Assembly (NCBI GenBank): GCA_947623805.1
Contig: CANQHZ010000027.1
Coordinates: 1-42,502, forward strand
Reading direction: 5' to 3'
DNA: 42,502 nt
DNA from: an uncultured Lachnospiraceae bacterium
GTDB lineage: Bacteria > Bacillota > Clostridia > Lachnospirales > Lachnospiraceae
A model generated the notes under the pieces. It did no database searches. It was given only the letters and a program-made list of their open reading frames with translations, and was not told the DNA's origin. Shown in pieces: positions 15,841 to 25,084 of this stretch (positions within the stretch are counted from its first letter, which is position 1; each line of letters starts with the position of its first letter). The translations under genes were made by a program, and so were the position numbers.

Positions 15841-18167
15841 GAGAATTTTTACATAGCAGCAAAGGAAAAATGTGGTTTCTGATAAATATGTTTTTTACGA
15901 TAATCTATTTGGTATGGCGTATATTTTTTACTATTCCGTTTGAATATGGCATAGTGTCTATTGTGGCAGGTATCTCACTTTTAATAGTCGAGGCGCTCGG
16001 TATGGTCGAAGCGTTTGTTCATTATGCCAATATGTCGTCGGTAAAAGGATATGCACTTCCGCAGGTGGATGAGGCGCTTTTTCCGCATGTTGATATATTT
16101 ATAGCTACATACAGCGAGGAGCCGTCGCTTCTTTATAAGACGATAAACGGATGCAAACATATGGAGTATCCTGATAAGAGCAAGGTGCATATTTATTTGT
16201 GCGATGATAACAGAAGACCCGAGATGCGTGCGCTTGCGGCACAGATGGGAATTAATTATCTCGACCGCCCAGATAATAAGGGCGCTAAGGCAGGTAATCT
16301 GAATAATGCGCTTGCACATTCAACTTCTCCTTATATAGTCACATTTGATGCTGATATGATCCCGAAAAGCGATTTCCTGATGAAGCTCGTACCGTACTTT
16401 GTCGATGCGGAGATAAAGAACGCGGGGCGTAAGGAAGAGGATAAGATTAAGCTTGGATTTATCCAGTCGCCTCAATGCTTTTATAATCCTGACCTTTTCC
16501 AGTTTAACTTGTTTTCCGAGGGAAGGATACCTAATGAGCAGGATTACTTCTACAGGGATATTCAGGTGGCAAGGACAAAGACCAATAGCGTTATTTATGG
16601 CGGTTCAAATACCATATTGAGCAGGGAAGCATTGGAAAAAATCGGAGGATTTTACACGAATGCCATAACTGAAGATTTTGCAACAGGTATTCTCATTGAG
16701 AAAGAGGGTTATGTAAGTCTTGGAGTGGGAGAACCGCTTGCGTCAGGTATGTCTGCGACAGATCTTCAGGGACTTATACAGCAGCGTATAAGATGGGCGA
16801 GAGGTGTTATAGCTACGGGAAGGAAAATGCACATTTATACATCCTCGGATCTTTCATTTTCGCAAAAACTTAATTACTGGGCATCTATTTGGTACTGGTA
16901 TGCGCCGATAAAGCGGCTTATCTATATAATGTCGCCGATTTTGTACGCGACTTTTGGATTTATGGTGTTTAAGTGTACGCTGCCACAGGTTATTCTGTTT
17001 TGGCTTCCGATGTATATTACAAGTAATATAAGTCTGAGGATGCTTAGCAATAATATACGTTCAACAAAATGGACAAGTATTTATGAGACGGTGCTTTTCC
17101 CGTATATGCTTATACCAATAATTTTAGAAAGCTTTGGTATTACGCTTAAGAAGTTTAAAGTAACAAGCAAAGGTGAACAGCAGAATCAAAAGGGAAAGAA
17201 TCTTATTTATACGATACCGTTCCTTATATTGATAATATTGTCCATTATTGGTATTGTAAACTGTATATTTATTATGTTTGATAGTGGTTCATTCGGTCCT
17301 ATCGTCGTATTGTTCTGGCTTGTTTATAACCTGTTTTTGCTTGTTATGTCGCTCTTTTTTGTTGATGGACGAGTGCCATATAGAAAGTCGGAACGCGTGA
17401 GCGTTAAGATGAATTGCCTGATAGACAATGGCATTCGGCAGATACGTGGTGTTACGAGGGATATATCGGAAACAGGAATATCAGTTCTTTTAGATGTGCC
17501 GTTTTATATACCCGAAAACACAGATGTAATAGTCGATCTGGCAAATGATATGTATACGGCAAAATTGAAGGCAAGAGTCGTATTCGTAAATCAAAGAGAT
17601 GACTACTGGAATTATTCATTGAAGATTACGGATTACATGGGTACATGGGATGAATATTTACAGATAATTTACGACAGAATACCCGTTCTTCCGCAAGAGA
17701 TAAAAAAAGACAGTGGAAGCTTTGAAGACCTGAAGCTCAATACGCAGAAAAGGGTTTCAACGCCATTTTACCAAAAACGTCAATACCCCCGAATACTTTT
17801 GGATACAATAGTGTATTATAGTGAAGAAGATGAGCAGGACGCCTACAGGCGAATGCATCTTTGCGATTTTAACTATTGTTATGCAAGCACAGATGAGTCA
17901 AGTCTTCCTGAGAGGCTGACTATATGGCTTACGGATGAACTGGCACTCCACTGTGTGTATGAAACAAAGATACATTCAGGTGAGCGGCTTTATAATGTGA
18001 CTAACATTAATGAACTCATTAGCGATGAGGAAAAGTCGGTGCTTCTTTTGGATTGGCTGGCTAAGACAAATAGAGAGGCGCGAGCTGGAAAGAAAGCTGC
18101 GTTTAAGCAGCCTCAAAAGAATACAGTGCCAAAGAAAACGGATTTTGACGAAAAGGAACTTGTATAA
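15837..18167 (+). CDS. bcsA: Cellulose synthase catalytic subunit (UDP-forming), BcsA-like, with PilZ domain and extra PilZ-like tail
   Basis: This 776-residue GT2 synthase polymerises UDP-glucose into a beta-1,4 glucan and extrudes it. Two N-terminal helices precede the glycosyltransferase domain. Catalytic motifs are all visible: LCDDNRRP (near 122), FDADMIPKSD (near 171), NAITEDFATG (near 278) and LIQQRIRW (near 314). Further helices follow. A PilZ domain (about 512-620) has RKSER and RDISETG, matching the RxxxR and DxSxxG c-di-GMP binding motifs, so activity should need c-di-GMP. A further 110 residues start with KRQYPRILLD, resembling a second PilZ domain with RxxxR but without DxSxxG. 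Beta-1,4 glucan is the likeliest product, supported by the adjacent GH5 gene; a related hexose polymer is possible. No BcsB homologue was seen. Confidence 0.92.
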   Translation: MREFLHSSKGKMWFLINMFFTIIYLVWRIFFTIPFEYGIVSIVAGISLLIVEALGMVEAFVHYANMSSVKGYALPQVDEALFPHVDIFIATYSEEPSLLYKTINGCKHMEYPDKSKVHIYLCDDNRRPEMRALAAQMGINYLDRPDNKGAKAGNLNNALAHSTSPYIVTFDADMIPKSDFLMKLVPYFVDAEIKNAGRKEEDKIKLGFIQSPQCFYNPDLFQFNLFSEGRIPNEQDYFYRDIQVARTKTNSVIYGGSNTILSREALEKIGGFYTNAITEDFATGILIEKEGYVSLGVGEPLASGMSATDLQGLIQQRIRWARGVIATGRKMHIYTSSDLSFSQKLNYWASIWYWYAPIKRLIYIMSPILYATFGFMVFKCTLPQVILFWLPMYITSNISLRMLSNNIRSTKWTSIYETVLFPYMLIPIILESFGITLKKFKVTSKGEQQNQKGKNLIYTIPFLILIILSIIGIVNCIFIMFDSGSFGPIVVLFWLVYNLFLLVMSLFFVDGRVPYRKSERVSVKMNCLIDNGIRQIRGVTRDISETGISVLLDVPFYIPENTDVIVDLANDMYTAKLKARVVFVNQRDDYWNYSLKITDYMGTWDEYLQIIYDRIPVLPQEIKKDSGSFEDLKLNTQKRVSTPFYQKRQYPRILLDTIVYYSEEDEQDAYRRMHLCDFNYCYASTDESSLPERLTIWLTDELALHCVYETKIHSGERLYNVTNINELISDEEKSVLLLDWLAKTNREARAGKKAAFKQPQKNTVPKKTDFDEKELV

Positions 18168-19252
18168 TGAAAAAAGGAACAAAAGTAATAAGTTTATTAT
18201 TGTTTGTTATACTGATAATAAGCACTGCATCTGTGGTGCTTATATGGAAAAGCAGGGAAAGCATGCATTTTGCCGCTAAACTGGGAAATGGGATAAATCT
18301 TGGAAATGCAATGGATTCTACAGGGCTTTGGGAATATAAGCCTGATGAAGACGAGCTGTCTTATGAAAATTATTGGGGAAATCCGGATATCGACAGTACA
18401 CAGATGCGTGCTATACACGTTGCGGGATTTAACAGTGTCCGTATTCCTATAACATGGGAGGATCATATTGACGGGAACGGTATTATATCCGAGAGATGGA
18501 TGCAACGGGCTGTTGATGTTGTCGATATGGCTCTTGCCGAAGATCTGTATGTTGTCATTGACACTCATCATGAGGAATGGCTTAACCTTGAAATAGAGCG
18601 TGAAGATGAAATATGTGAAATGTACCGTAAAGTGTGGACGCAGATTGCAGAACGTTTTGCAAACTATGATGATAGGCTTATATTCGAGGGGATGAATGAA
18701 GCACGTCTTAGGGATAGCGAGCATGAATGGGATGAAGGGACGCCGGAGTTAAGATCAATGGTAAATCGTCTCAATGAAATATTTGTTGACACGGTACGTG
18801 CAACAGGAGGTATTAACGGAGAACGCTATCTTATGATATCGGCGTATGCGACGAATACAGAAACACAGGCTTTGGAGGATCTGATAGTGCCCGATGGAAA
18901 TATTATCGTCGCAGTGCATATGTATAAACCGTATTCTTTTTGCCAGGATGAAAACGGCACTTCTGAGTGGAGTGCTGCAAACGCTGAGGACACTGAACAG
19001 CTTGAAGAAATTTTTGCTGATATAAAGCGCATTTTTACGGACAAAAAAATTCCTGTAGCGATTACGGAATTTGGATGTATGGACAAAAACAATACTGACG
19101 TTCGTGCCGAATGGACTGAGTATTTTGTAAAAAAGGCGTCGGAGCTTGGTATTCCTTGCTTTTGGTGGGATAACGGAAGTACGTATCAACTCTTGGATAG
19201 GGAGGCTGGTACATGGATATATCCGGAGATTTTGGATGCGCTTGTTCGATAG
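18167..19252 (+). CDS. GH5 endoglucanase (cellulase), membrane-anchored or secreted
   Basis: The 361-residue product has an N-terminal signal-anchor (about residues 6-25) and a glycoside hydrolase family 5 catalytic domain. IFEGMNEAR supplies the acid/base Glu178 and AITEFGCMD the nucleophile Glu301; GFNSVRIPITWEDH and VVIDTHHEEW are further GH5 blocks. Cellulose synthase operons normally include a cellulase (BcsZ, GH8, in Proteobacteria) that edits or releases the nascent chain, and this GH5 enzyme probably fills that place. The start codon overlaps the synthase stop by one base (TAATG), so the two are translationally coupled. Extracellular localisation is inferred from the hydrophobic N-terminus. 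Confidence 0.92.
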   Translation: MKKGTKVISLLLFVILIISTASVVLIWKSRESMHFAAKLGNGINLGNAMDSTGLWEYKPDEDELSYENYWGNPDIDSTQMRAIHVAGFNSVRIPITWEDHIDGNGIISERWMQRAVDVVDMALAEDLYVVIDTHHEEWLNLEIEREDEICEMYRKVWTQIAERFANYDDRLIFEGMNEARLRDSEHEWDEGTPELRSMVNRLNEIFVDTVRATGGINGERYLMISAYATNTETQALEDLIVPDGNIIVAVHMYKPYSFCQDENGTSEWSAANAEDTEQLEEIFADIKRIFTDKKIPVAITEFGCMDKNNTDVRAEWTEYFVKKASELGIPCFWWDNGSTYQLLDREAGTWIYPEILDALVR

Positions 19253-19321
19253 AATGTGAGTATATGGGGATATTGGCATATATTTCTATTGCGTTTTTAT
19301 TTAATTTTTCCTGTGTGTTTA

Positions 19322-19350
19322 GCGAAGCTAAAAGGTTAGTTTTGCTTCGC
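19322..19350 (+). terminator. Hairpin after the exopolysaccharide operon, possible terminator
   Basis: GCGAAGCTAAAA (19322-19333) pairs with TTTTGCTTCGC (19340-19350) with one bulged base. The following CAAAAATTTT is only a weak U tract, so it may be an inefficient or factor-assisted terminator between the operon and the sigma-D promoter. Confidence 0.5.
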
Positions 19351-19371
19351 CAAAAATTTTCACCCTAAATA

Positions 19372-19399
19372 TAAAGTTTTTTGATGGATTTGCCGACAT
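19372..19399 (+). promoter_or_regulatory. Sigma-D (sigma-28, FliA-type) flagellar promoter
   Basis: TAAA (19372-19375), a 16-nt spacer, and GCCGACAT (19392-19399) match the Bacillus sigma-D consensus (TAAA, 14-16 nt, GCCGATAT) at all but one core base. The genes downstream are late flagellar genes, which is the expected regulon. Confidence 0.85.
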
Positions 19400-19454
19400 A
19401 TAGGTTAGCAAAGTATTTTGACCGTAATTATAAGGAAGGCATGGGGAAGCGCAT

Positions 19455-22400
19455 ATGAACATTAATCTTGAAACACAGCTCTCCACACAGAAGGCGGCAA
19501 ATACTGACATTGATATCACAACTACATACCAGCCGCATACCAGCATTGATGAGGTGCAGAAAAGCGGCTATAAATTGGACATTGCGGATAAAGTTACGGA
19601 TAACGAGGCATATCAAGGCCAGGGATTGGCGGCGCAGGAGTTTATGCACCAGGCGGGCAATTTGAACACTCGTGCCCAGAAGGACTTTATGATAGTGATG
19701 TCCGGTTTTGTTTCAGGGGAGGATCTGCAGAAGATGCAGGAGGAAGGCTTTAACCCTGGAAGCGTAGACGTGGAAACATATGTCAGCATTGTGGACGAGA
19801 TAAAGGTGACTTTGGCAAAATCGGGAGTTGAGATAGCAGGCTACAATGACAATCTTGACGCCGATATGGTTAAGGAGGTTACGGGGAGCCAGCTTGACGC
19901 GAATGAGCTCAGCAGTAATTTGCCTAATCTTTTGGAGGAAAGAGATCTGCCAGTCACGGATGAAAACATTGCGGAGCTTAAAGACGCGGCGGCGCAGGCG
20001 GCGGATATAACAGAACTGAGTGACGACGCCATAAAATATATGGTGACAAACCAAAAGGCGCCCACTATAGAAAATATTTACAAGGCACAGTTTTCAAGCG
20101 CATCGGACATACGGCAGGTGCAGGGCTATTACAGCGAGGGCGTGGGCAGCTATGGGAAATATTATTCCAAAAAGGCGGACAGCATTAACTGGGATAACCT
20201 CAAAGGTCAGATAGAGACAATAGTAAAGCAGGCGGGGCTTGACACAGACGCGCAGACAAAAGCGGCGGCAGTCGAGAACGCCAAATGGCTTGTTGAGTCG
20301 GGCATAGAATTAAATGCCAAAAACCTGACGCTTGTGTCAGATTTAAAATCGCTGGAGCTGCCCGTCGTAGCGGATAAGATATATAAACTATGCGCTGATG
20401 CGATGGGAAACGGCAAATCGCCAATGTCAGCGCTAATGACAGGTGAGCCGCCTATTGCGGAGCAGGCGCAAGGTATTATTGACATGGTTGAGGGCATTTC
20501 CGGAGAAGCCGTACATAATACAGTTGAGGCAGGCGTTGAATTAAATATCAGAAATCTTTCTGAGGCGCAGAGGCAGCTTGACGACAAGGCTTTTGCGCAG
20601 CAGGAGCAGCAGCTGCAAATTCAGGAGCTGTCAGAACCGTCATTAAAAGAGATAGAGGCAAGGCGGCAGCTTGAGGAAGTGCGTCTTATGATGAGCGTAG
20701 AGGCAAACAAACAGCTTATCAGAATGGGCATTTCTATAGATACTACAGAGCTTTCAAGGCTTGTAGAGGATTTGAAGGCAGTTGAGCAGAATATAAGAGC
20801 CGTGATGTTCAAAGGCGAAACGCCGGAGGAAAATGATATACGGGCGGCTGTTTATCAGGAAACGCTTACAAAGACAAAAGAGCTTGGCGATATGCCGGCG
20901 GCGCTTGCTGCAAGAGTAGCGACGAGTGCAAAGGCGTATACAATAGCATCGCTTCATAGCGAGGGAAAGGCGCTTCAGGACGCTACAGAGAACCCGAACG
21001 GTCAGGGCGGATACGACGGCAGGCACCAGAGAAATGCGGCGGCAGCGTATGAGACGCTTATGACGGCACCGCGCAAGGATTTGGGCGACAGGATAAGCAA
21101 GGCGTTTAGGAATGTGGACGATATTCTTGAAGACATGAATATAGAGACGACAGACGCAAACAGGCGCGCGGTAAGAATACTCGGCTACAACACTATGGAA
21201 ATCACAGAAGAAAACATAAATGCCGTAAAAGCTGCGGACAGTAAAGTCTGCGGCATAATAACCAGAATGACGCCGGCTGTTACGCTAAAAATGATACGCG
21301 AACAGAAAAATCCCCTGGAGATGACATTAGACGAGCTTGACGATTATCTCAATGAGCAGGATAAGGATTTTGCGTCGGATGCGGAGCGTTTTTCAAGATT
21401 TTTGCAGAAGCTTGACAGAAGCAATGCAATTACGGAAGACGAGCGTGAAGCCTATATAGGCGTTTACCGCATGTTCCGCCAGATTGAAAAGGCGGATGGC
21501 GCGGTAATCGGCAGCATAGTCATGACAGGCGCGGAGATGAATTTCAAAAATATGCTTTCCGCGATAAGGTCAAATGCGGGAAAAGACATAAACCTCAAAA
21601 TAGACGACAGCTTTGGCGGTCTTGAGACCTTGATAGCTAAAGGCAAGGCGATAGACGCACAGATAATGACAGGTTTTCATGACAGCGCAAAGGACGGTGG
21701 CAGTAAAAACAGTGAAGACGCAAGGGCTCAGGAAAAATATTACGCAAGGCTTTCGGGCGATATAAACGATGAGCTTGCCGATAAAACGGATGTGAATAGG
21801 CTCAAAGAGGTAAGCATCACGGCGGATACTACAATAGAAGCATTTGCCGACAGCTTAAAAATGACACGTATGTCACAAAACTCTCCGGAGCTTGAAGAAC
21901 AAAAGGCGCGGGCTTTGGAAAACTTCCGGCAGAATATACATGAAGCGCAGCAGGTAGAGGACGACATAATCCAATCGCTTATGGACTATGGACAGACCGT
22001 GAGTGTAGACAATATTCAGGCGGCGCAGATGCTGATATCGGAGAGGGGTTCTTTTTTCAGGCAGATTTTTGGCAAGGCGGATAGGAGCAGTACGGAAGAC
22101 GGGAAAGAAAAACCTGTAGGCAGGCAAGCTCAAAAAACATCCGAAATTCAGGAGACCGATACAGGTGCGGACAGCGATGCTTTGGATATATCCGACCGTT
22201 TTATCGAAAGGCTTACGGACAAGGCAAGTGCCAACGAGGGCTATCAGGAACTGATAAGCGTGGCAAACAAGGCGGTTGAAAATGTGGTAAATCATTCTGC
22301 AACGCAGCTTGATATAAAAGCGGCGCAGTCGCTTTATAAGGGGTTGTCATTGGCGAGCAGCCTTGCGCGTGAAGAAAATTATGAAATTCCAGTAAATATT

Positions 22401-22784
22401 AAGGGAGAGCTGACATCAGTCAACTTAAAGATTTATCACAATGCCGCAAAGGCGGGCAAGGTGGCGGTAACGCTTGAAACTAAGCAGCTTGGTAAAGTGG
22501 CGGCGGAGTTTGATGTAAAGCAGGATAGGATTTCTGGAATGGCTGTTTATGATGAGGCTGTAAGCAAAGAAGAACTTGAACAGCTAAAGCAGAGTATCGT
22601 AAACGAGCTTTCGGACGGCAGCGATAAGCAGGTGCAGATAAGCCTGATATATTCAAAAACGGTTGACTTAAATCGCTTTGGCAAGGATAGGGACGCGTCC
22701 GTGGATAATGAAAAGGGCACAGTCGCGACAAGTGAGCTTTACAGGACGGCAAAAGCCTTTATGACGGCGATAAAAAGCTTATAG
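19455..22784 (+). CDS. Large flagellar protein with FliK-like C-terminus (probably DUF6240 family)
   Basis: The 1109-residue protein is mostly helical, hydrophilic and lacks a signal peptide. Its last 130 residues (IKGELTSVNLKIYHN ... GKVAVTLETKQLGKVAAEFD) have the short beta strands and LGxVxxx pattern of the C-terminal domain of flagellar hook-length control protein FliK. It sits directly behind a sigma-D promoter and 24 nt before flagellin, which supports a flagellar role. Proteins of this kind in Lachnospiraceae are, as I recall, annotated DUF6240; that name is from memory. GGGGAAG lies 7 nt before the ATG at 19455; an ATG at 19441 runs into a stop after five codons. Its length, about twice a normal FliK, is unusual. 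Confidence 0.7.
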   Translation: MNINLETQLSTQKAANTDIDITTTYQPHTSIDEVQKSGYKLDIADKVTDNEAYQGQGLAAQEFMHQAGNLNTRAQKDFMIVMSGFVSGEDLQKMQEEGFNPGSVDVETYVSIVDEIKVTLAKSGVEIAGYNDNLDADMVKEVTGSQLDANELSSNLPNLLEERDLPVTDENIAELKDAAAQAADITELSDDAIKYMVTNQKAPTIENIYKAQFSSASDIRQVQGYYSEGVGSYGKYYSKKADSINWDNLKGQIETIVKQAGLDTDAQTKAAAVENAKWLVESGIELNAKNLTLVSDLKSLELPVVADKIYKLCADAMGNGKSPMSALMTGEPPIAEQAQGIIDMVEGISGEAVHNTVEAGVELNIRNLSEAQRQLDDKAFAQQEQQLQIQELSEPSLKEIEARRQLEEVRLMMSVEANKQLIRMGISIDTTELSRLVEDLKAVEQNIRAVMFKGETPEENDIRAAVYQETLTKTKELGDMPAALAARVATSAKAYTIASLHSEGKALQDATENPNGQGGYDGRHQRNAAAAYETLMTAPRKDLGDRISKAFRNVDDILEDMNIETTDANRRAVRILGYNTMEITEENINAVKAADSKVCGIITRMTPAVTLKMIREQKNPLEMTLDELDDYLNEQDKDFASDAERFSRFLQKLDRSNAITEDEREAYIGVYRMFRQIEKADGAVIGSIVMTGAEMNFKNMLSAIRSNAGKDINLKIDDSFGGLETLIAKGKAIDAQIMTGFHDSAKDGGSKNSEDARAQEKYYARLSGDINDELADKTDVNRLKEVSITADTTIEAFADSLKMTRMSQNSPELEEQKARALENFRQNIHEAQQVEDDIIQSLMDYGQTVSVDNIQAAQMLISERGSFFRQIFGKADRSSTEDGKEKPVGRQAQKTSEIQETDTGADSDALDISDRFIERLTDKASANEGYQELISVANKAVENVVNHSATQLDIKAAQSLYKGLSLASSLAREENYEIPVNIKGELTSVNLKIYHNAAKAGKVAVTLETKQLGKVAAEFDVKQDRISGMAVYDEAVSKEELEQLKQSIVNELSDGSDKQVQISLIYSKTVDLNRFGKDRDASVDNEKGTVATSELYRTAKAFMTAIKSL

Positions 22785-22808
22785 CATTTAATTTGGAGGT
22801 TACGGAAA

Positions 22809-24572
22809 ATGAGAGTTAATTACAATATTTCATCAATCGTGGCAATGAATGCCTTACAAAATAATGACAGCAGGCTGTCATTGTCAGTCAAGAAGCTTTC
22901 GAGCGGCTACAAGATAAATACTGCTAAGGAAAATGCGGCAGGTCTTGCAATCGCCCGCAAGATGAATGCTCAGATTAATAACTTAAAGCGTGCAAACGAC
23001 AACGCGAACGACGGTCTTTCCGTAGTGAGCATAGCGGACGGCGCGATGTCTGAGATGCATGACATTTTACAGCGAATGAATGAGCTTGCGATACAGTCGG
23101 CAAACGGCGTAAATTCCGATACCGACAGAGCGCAGATTCAAAAGGAGATAGACCAGCTTGTCACAGAGATAGACCGAATATCGGAAACCACACAGTACAA
23201 TGCACAGAATCTGCTTGACGGCACTTTTGCATACAAAGGCTATACTAATTCCGAGAATGTAAGGCTTAAATCATATTCGGACGGTGTAAAGAGCGGTACA
23301 TATTTGATAGACCAGCTTGAATATGCTTATTATGATGAGGAGATAACTTACGAAAGCGGCGGCACTGTACATAAAGAAAGATACGGTGTAGATAATATAG
23401 ACAATGTAAAAGACGGAATTGTTAAAGAGAGTGACATCAAAAAAGCCAAGAGCGGCACATATGATGACGATGTTGAGGGATTTCCTGATGACGTGCGGGT
23501 GTCAGTGGATGGTGATGACCTTGTATTTGAGGCAAGCGGTGATTTTGAGGTAAAGGTTTCACTGAATACAGCGACTGTCGCATATCAGAATAGCGGGCTT
23601 CCTGTCAATTATGACTCTAACAATGACGTAAATCCTCCTAAGCAGACACATGTTGAAACAAGAAGGTATAAGGATATATCTATTACTTATACAGATTCCA
23701 ATGGACATGTCACCACATGTACGATTAGTGATATAAGTATATTTGATGAATATAACATGGCTGATGTGGATGAAAACGGTAATCCTAAACCAGGCGCGAC
23801 AAAGATTAACAATGGCGGAAATATTGTCCGTGCGGGCAACGGAAATGCAAGTTTCGACAGCCTGAAAGAAGGACTTTCCACGGTTCTGCCTCAAAATGTA
23901 GACCATATAACATCTGTAACGTATGACAGCAGCAGTAACAGCTTTACTGTGGAATATAATATGAAGCCTGACGGAACAGTAGGAAAAATTACATTGCCTG
24001 TTTCAGCAGGAAGTATGGAGAACAGTAAATATTCTACTACCAAGGCGACAAGGACGGCATATACAATAGGCAGGAAGACTCAATTAAATGCGGCTGGTGA
24101 GCCATTAGACGAAAACGGCAATCAAATTGATAAAGAAACCGTCATGAAAAACAGCGTCCAGCTTAAGCTGACAGGTACGGGCGCGATGAGGGTTCAGGTA
24201 GGTGCAAACCAGGGTCAGGTAATCGCTATAGAAATTCCCGCACTAAGCGCTGTGCATCTTGGAATAGACGGTTTTGACATAACTACGGAAAGTACGGCGA
24301 CAGAAGCCATTGACATAGTGAGCAGGGCAATCAATCAGCTCTCAAGTGTGCGCGCGAAGATTGGTGCATACTCAAACCGCTTGGAGCACACAGTAGCTAA
24401 CCTTGACACCACAGAGGAAAAGATGACAGAGGCATATTCACGCATACTGGATGTCGATATGGCTACAGAGATGACAGAGTATACGACGAGCCAGGTATTG
24501 GTGCAGGCTGCCACGGCAATGCTTACGCAGGCAAACGAAAGACCTCAGCAGGTATTGCAGTTATTACAATAA
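22809..24572 (+). CDS. fliC: Flagellin
   Basis: The 587-residue filament subunit has the conserved D0/D1 ends: residues 1-140 (SLSVKKLSSGYKINTAKENAAGLAIARKM, here cited as KLSSGYKINTAKENAAGLAI, then TQYNAQNLLDGTF) and about 480-587 (NRLEHTVANLDTTEEKMTEA ... TQANERPQQVLQLLQ). The central 340 residues are a large surface-exposed variable domain rich in Tyr, Asp and Ser. The D1 segment LQRMNELAIQSANG keeps the residues recognised by Toll-like receptor 5 in beta/gamma-proteobacterial and Firmicute flagellins. GGAGG is 9 nt upstream. It shares the sigma-D transcript with the FliK-like gene and fliS. The C-terminal Leu/Gln-rich end is the usual FliS-binding and export region. Confidence 0.97.
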   Translation: MRVNYNISSIVAMNALQNNDSRLSLSVKKLSSGYKINTAKENAAGLAIARKMNAQINNLKRANDNANDGLSVVSIADGAMSEMHDILQRMNELAIQSANGVNSDTDRAQIQKEIDQLVTEIDRISETTQYNAQNLLDGTFAYKGYTNSENVRLKSYSDGVKSGTYLIDQLEYAYYDEEITYESGGTVHKERYGVDNIDNVKDGIVKESDIKKAKSGTYDDDVEGFPDDVRVSVDGDDLVFEASGDFEVKVSLNTATVAYQNSGLPVNYDSNNDVNPPKQTHVETRRYKDISITYTDSNGHVTTCTISDISIFDEYNMADVDENGNPKPGATKINNGGNIVRAGNGNASFDSLKEGLSTVLPQNVDHITSVTYDSSSNSFTVEYNMKPDGTVGKITLPVSAGSMENSKYSTTKATRTAYTIGRKTQLNAAGEPLDENGNQIDKETVMKNSVQLKLTGTGAMRVQVGANQGQVIAIEIPALSAVHLGIDGFDITTESTATEAIDIVSRAINQLSSVRAKIGAYSNRLEHTVANLDTTEEKMTEAYSRILDVDMATEMTEYTTSQVLVQAATAMLTQANERPQQVLQLLQ

Positions 24573-24607
24573 TAAACAGTAAATCAATATGAAAGGCTGT
24601 GTGTCTT

Positions 24608-25084
24608 ATGACAAGTGAAAAAAAACAGATATTTACAAGACGCATTACGCAGGCAAACCGCACGCAGCTTGTGGTAGTGACATACGATATTTTTTTGGAA
24701 TATTTAAGTGACGCCTTAAATGCTTATGGTGCGGGCGATATTGAGGAGTTTGCGCTAAATATGCAGATGGCGCTGGAGTGCATCTATGAGATGCGCTCCG
24801 CGCTTGATTTTAAGTATGAGCTGGCGAAAAATTTATTTGCGATATATAATTATGCCGAACGTGAGCTTGCAAGCGACTTGTTTAAAAACACCACGGACAA
24901 TCTTGAAGCGATAAAAAACATGTTTGTAAAGCTTCGCGGCGCATACGCTGAAATAGGTAAGAGTGATACGTCGGAGCCGCTTATGGATAACATTCAGGAC
25001 ATATACGCAGGATTGACTTACGGCAAAACAGATATAAATGAAAACTTCATAAATTATGACGCAGAAAGAGGCTTCCGTGTATAG
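24608..25084 (+). CDS. fliS: Flagellar export chaperone FliS
   Basis: FliS binds the C-terminus of flagellin in the cytoplasm, prevents premature polymerisation and delivers it to the flagellar export gate. The 158-residue helical protein shows the family pattern: an N-terminal TQLVVVTYDIFLEYLSDAL, an ALECIYEMRSALDF turn, a LAKNLFAIYNYAERELA helix, and a final MFVKLRGAYAEIGK helix. It follows flagellin by 35 nt. The ATG at 24608 is preferred because GAAAGG is 11 nt upstream; an in-frame GTG at 24599 would sit almost on that site. The last 25 or so residues are an extra tail. Its 3' end overlaps the convergent DUF2508 gene by 38 nt. Confidence 0.85.
   Translation: MTSEKKQIFTRRITQANRTQLVVVTYDIFLEYLSDALNAYGAGDIEEFALNMQMALECIYEMRSALDFKYELAKNLFAIYNYAERELASDLFKNTTDNLEAIKNMFVKLRGAYAEIGKSDTSEPLMDNIQDIYAGLTYGKTDINENFINYDAERGFRV

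Noticed and set aside
18197-18724. Minus-strand open frame of 175 codons
   Set aside because: Antisense to the GH5 catalytic domain, which has intact catalytic motifs on the plus strand; no ribosome binding site.
21873-22295. Minus-strand open frame of 140 codons
   Set aside because: Shadow of the FliK-like gene, with no initiation signals or recognisable domain.
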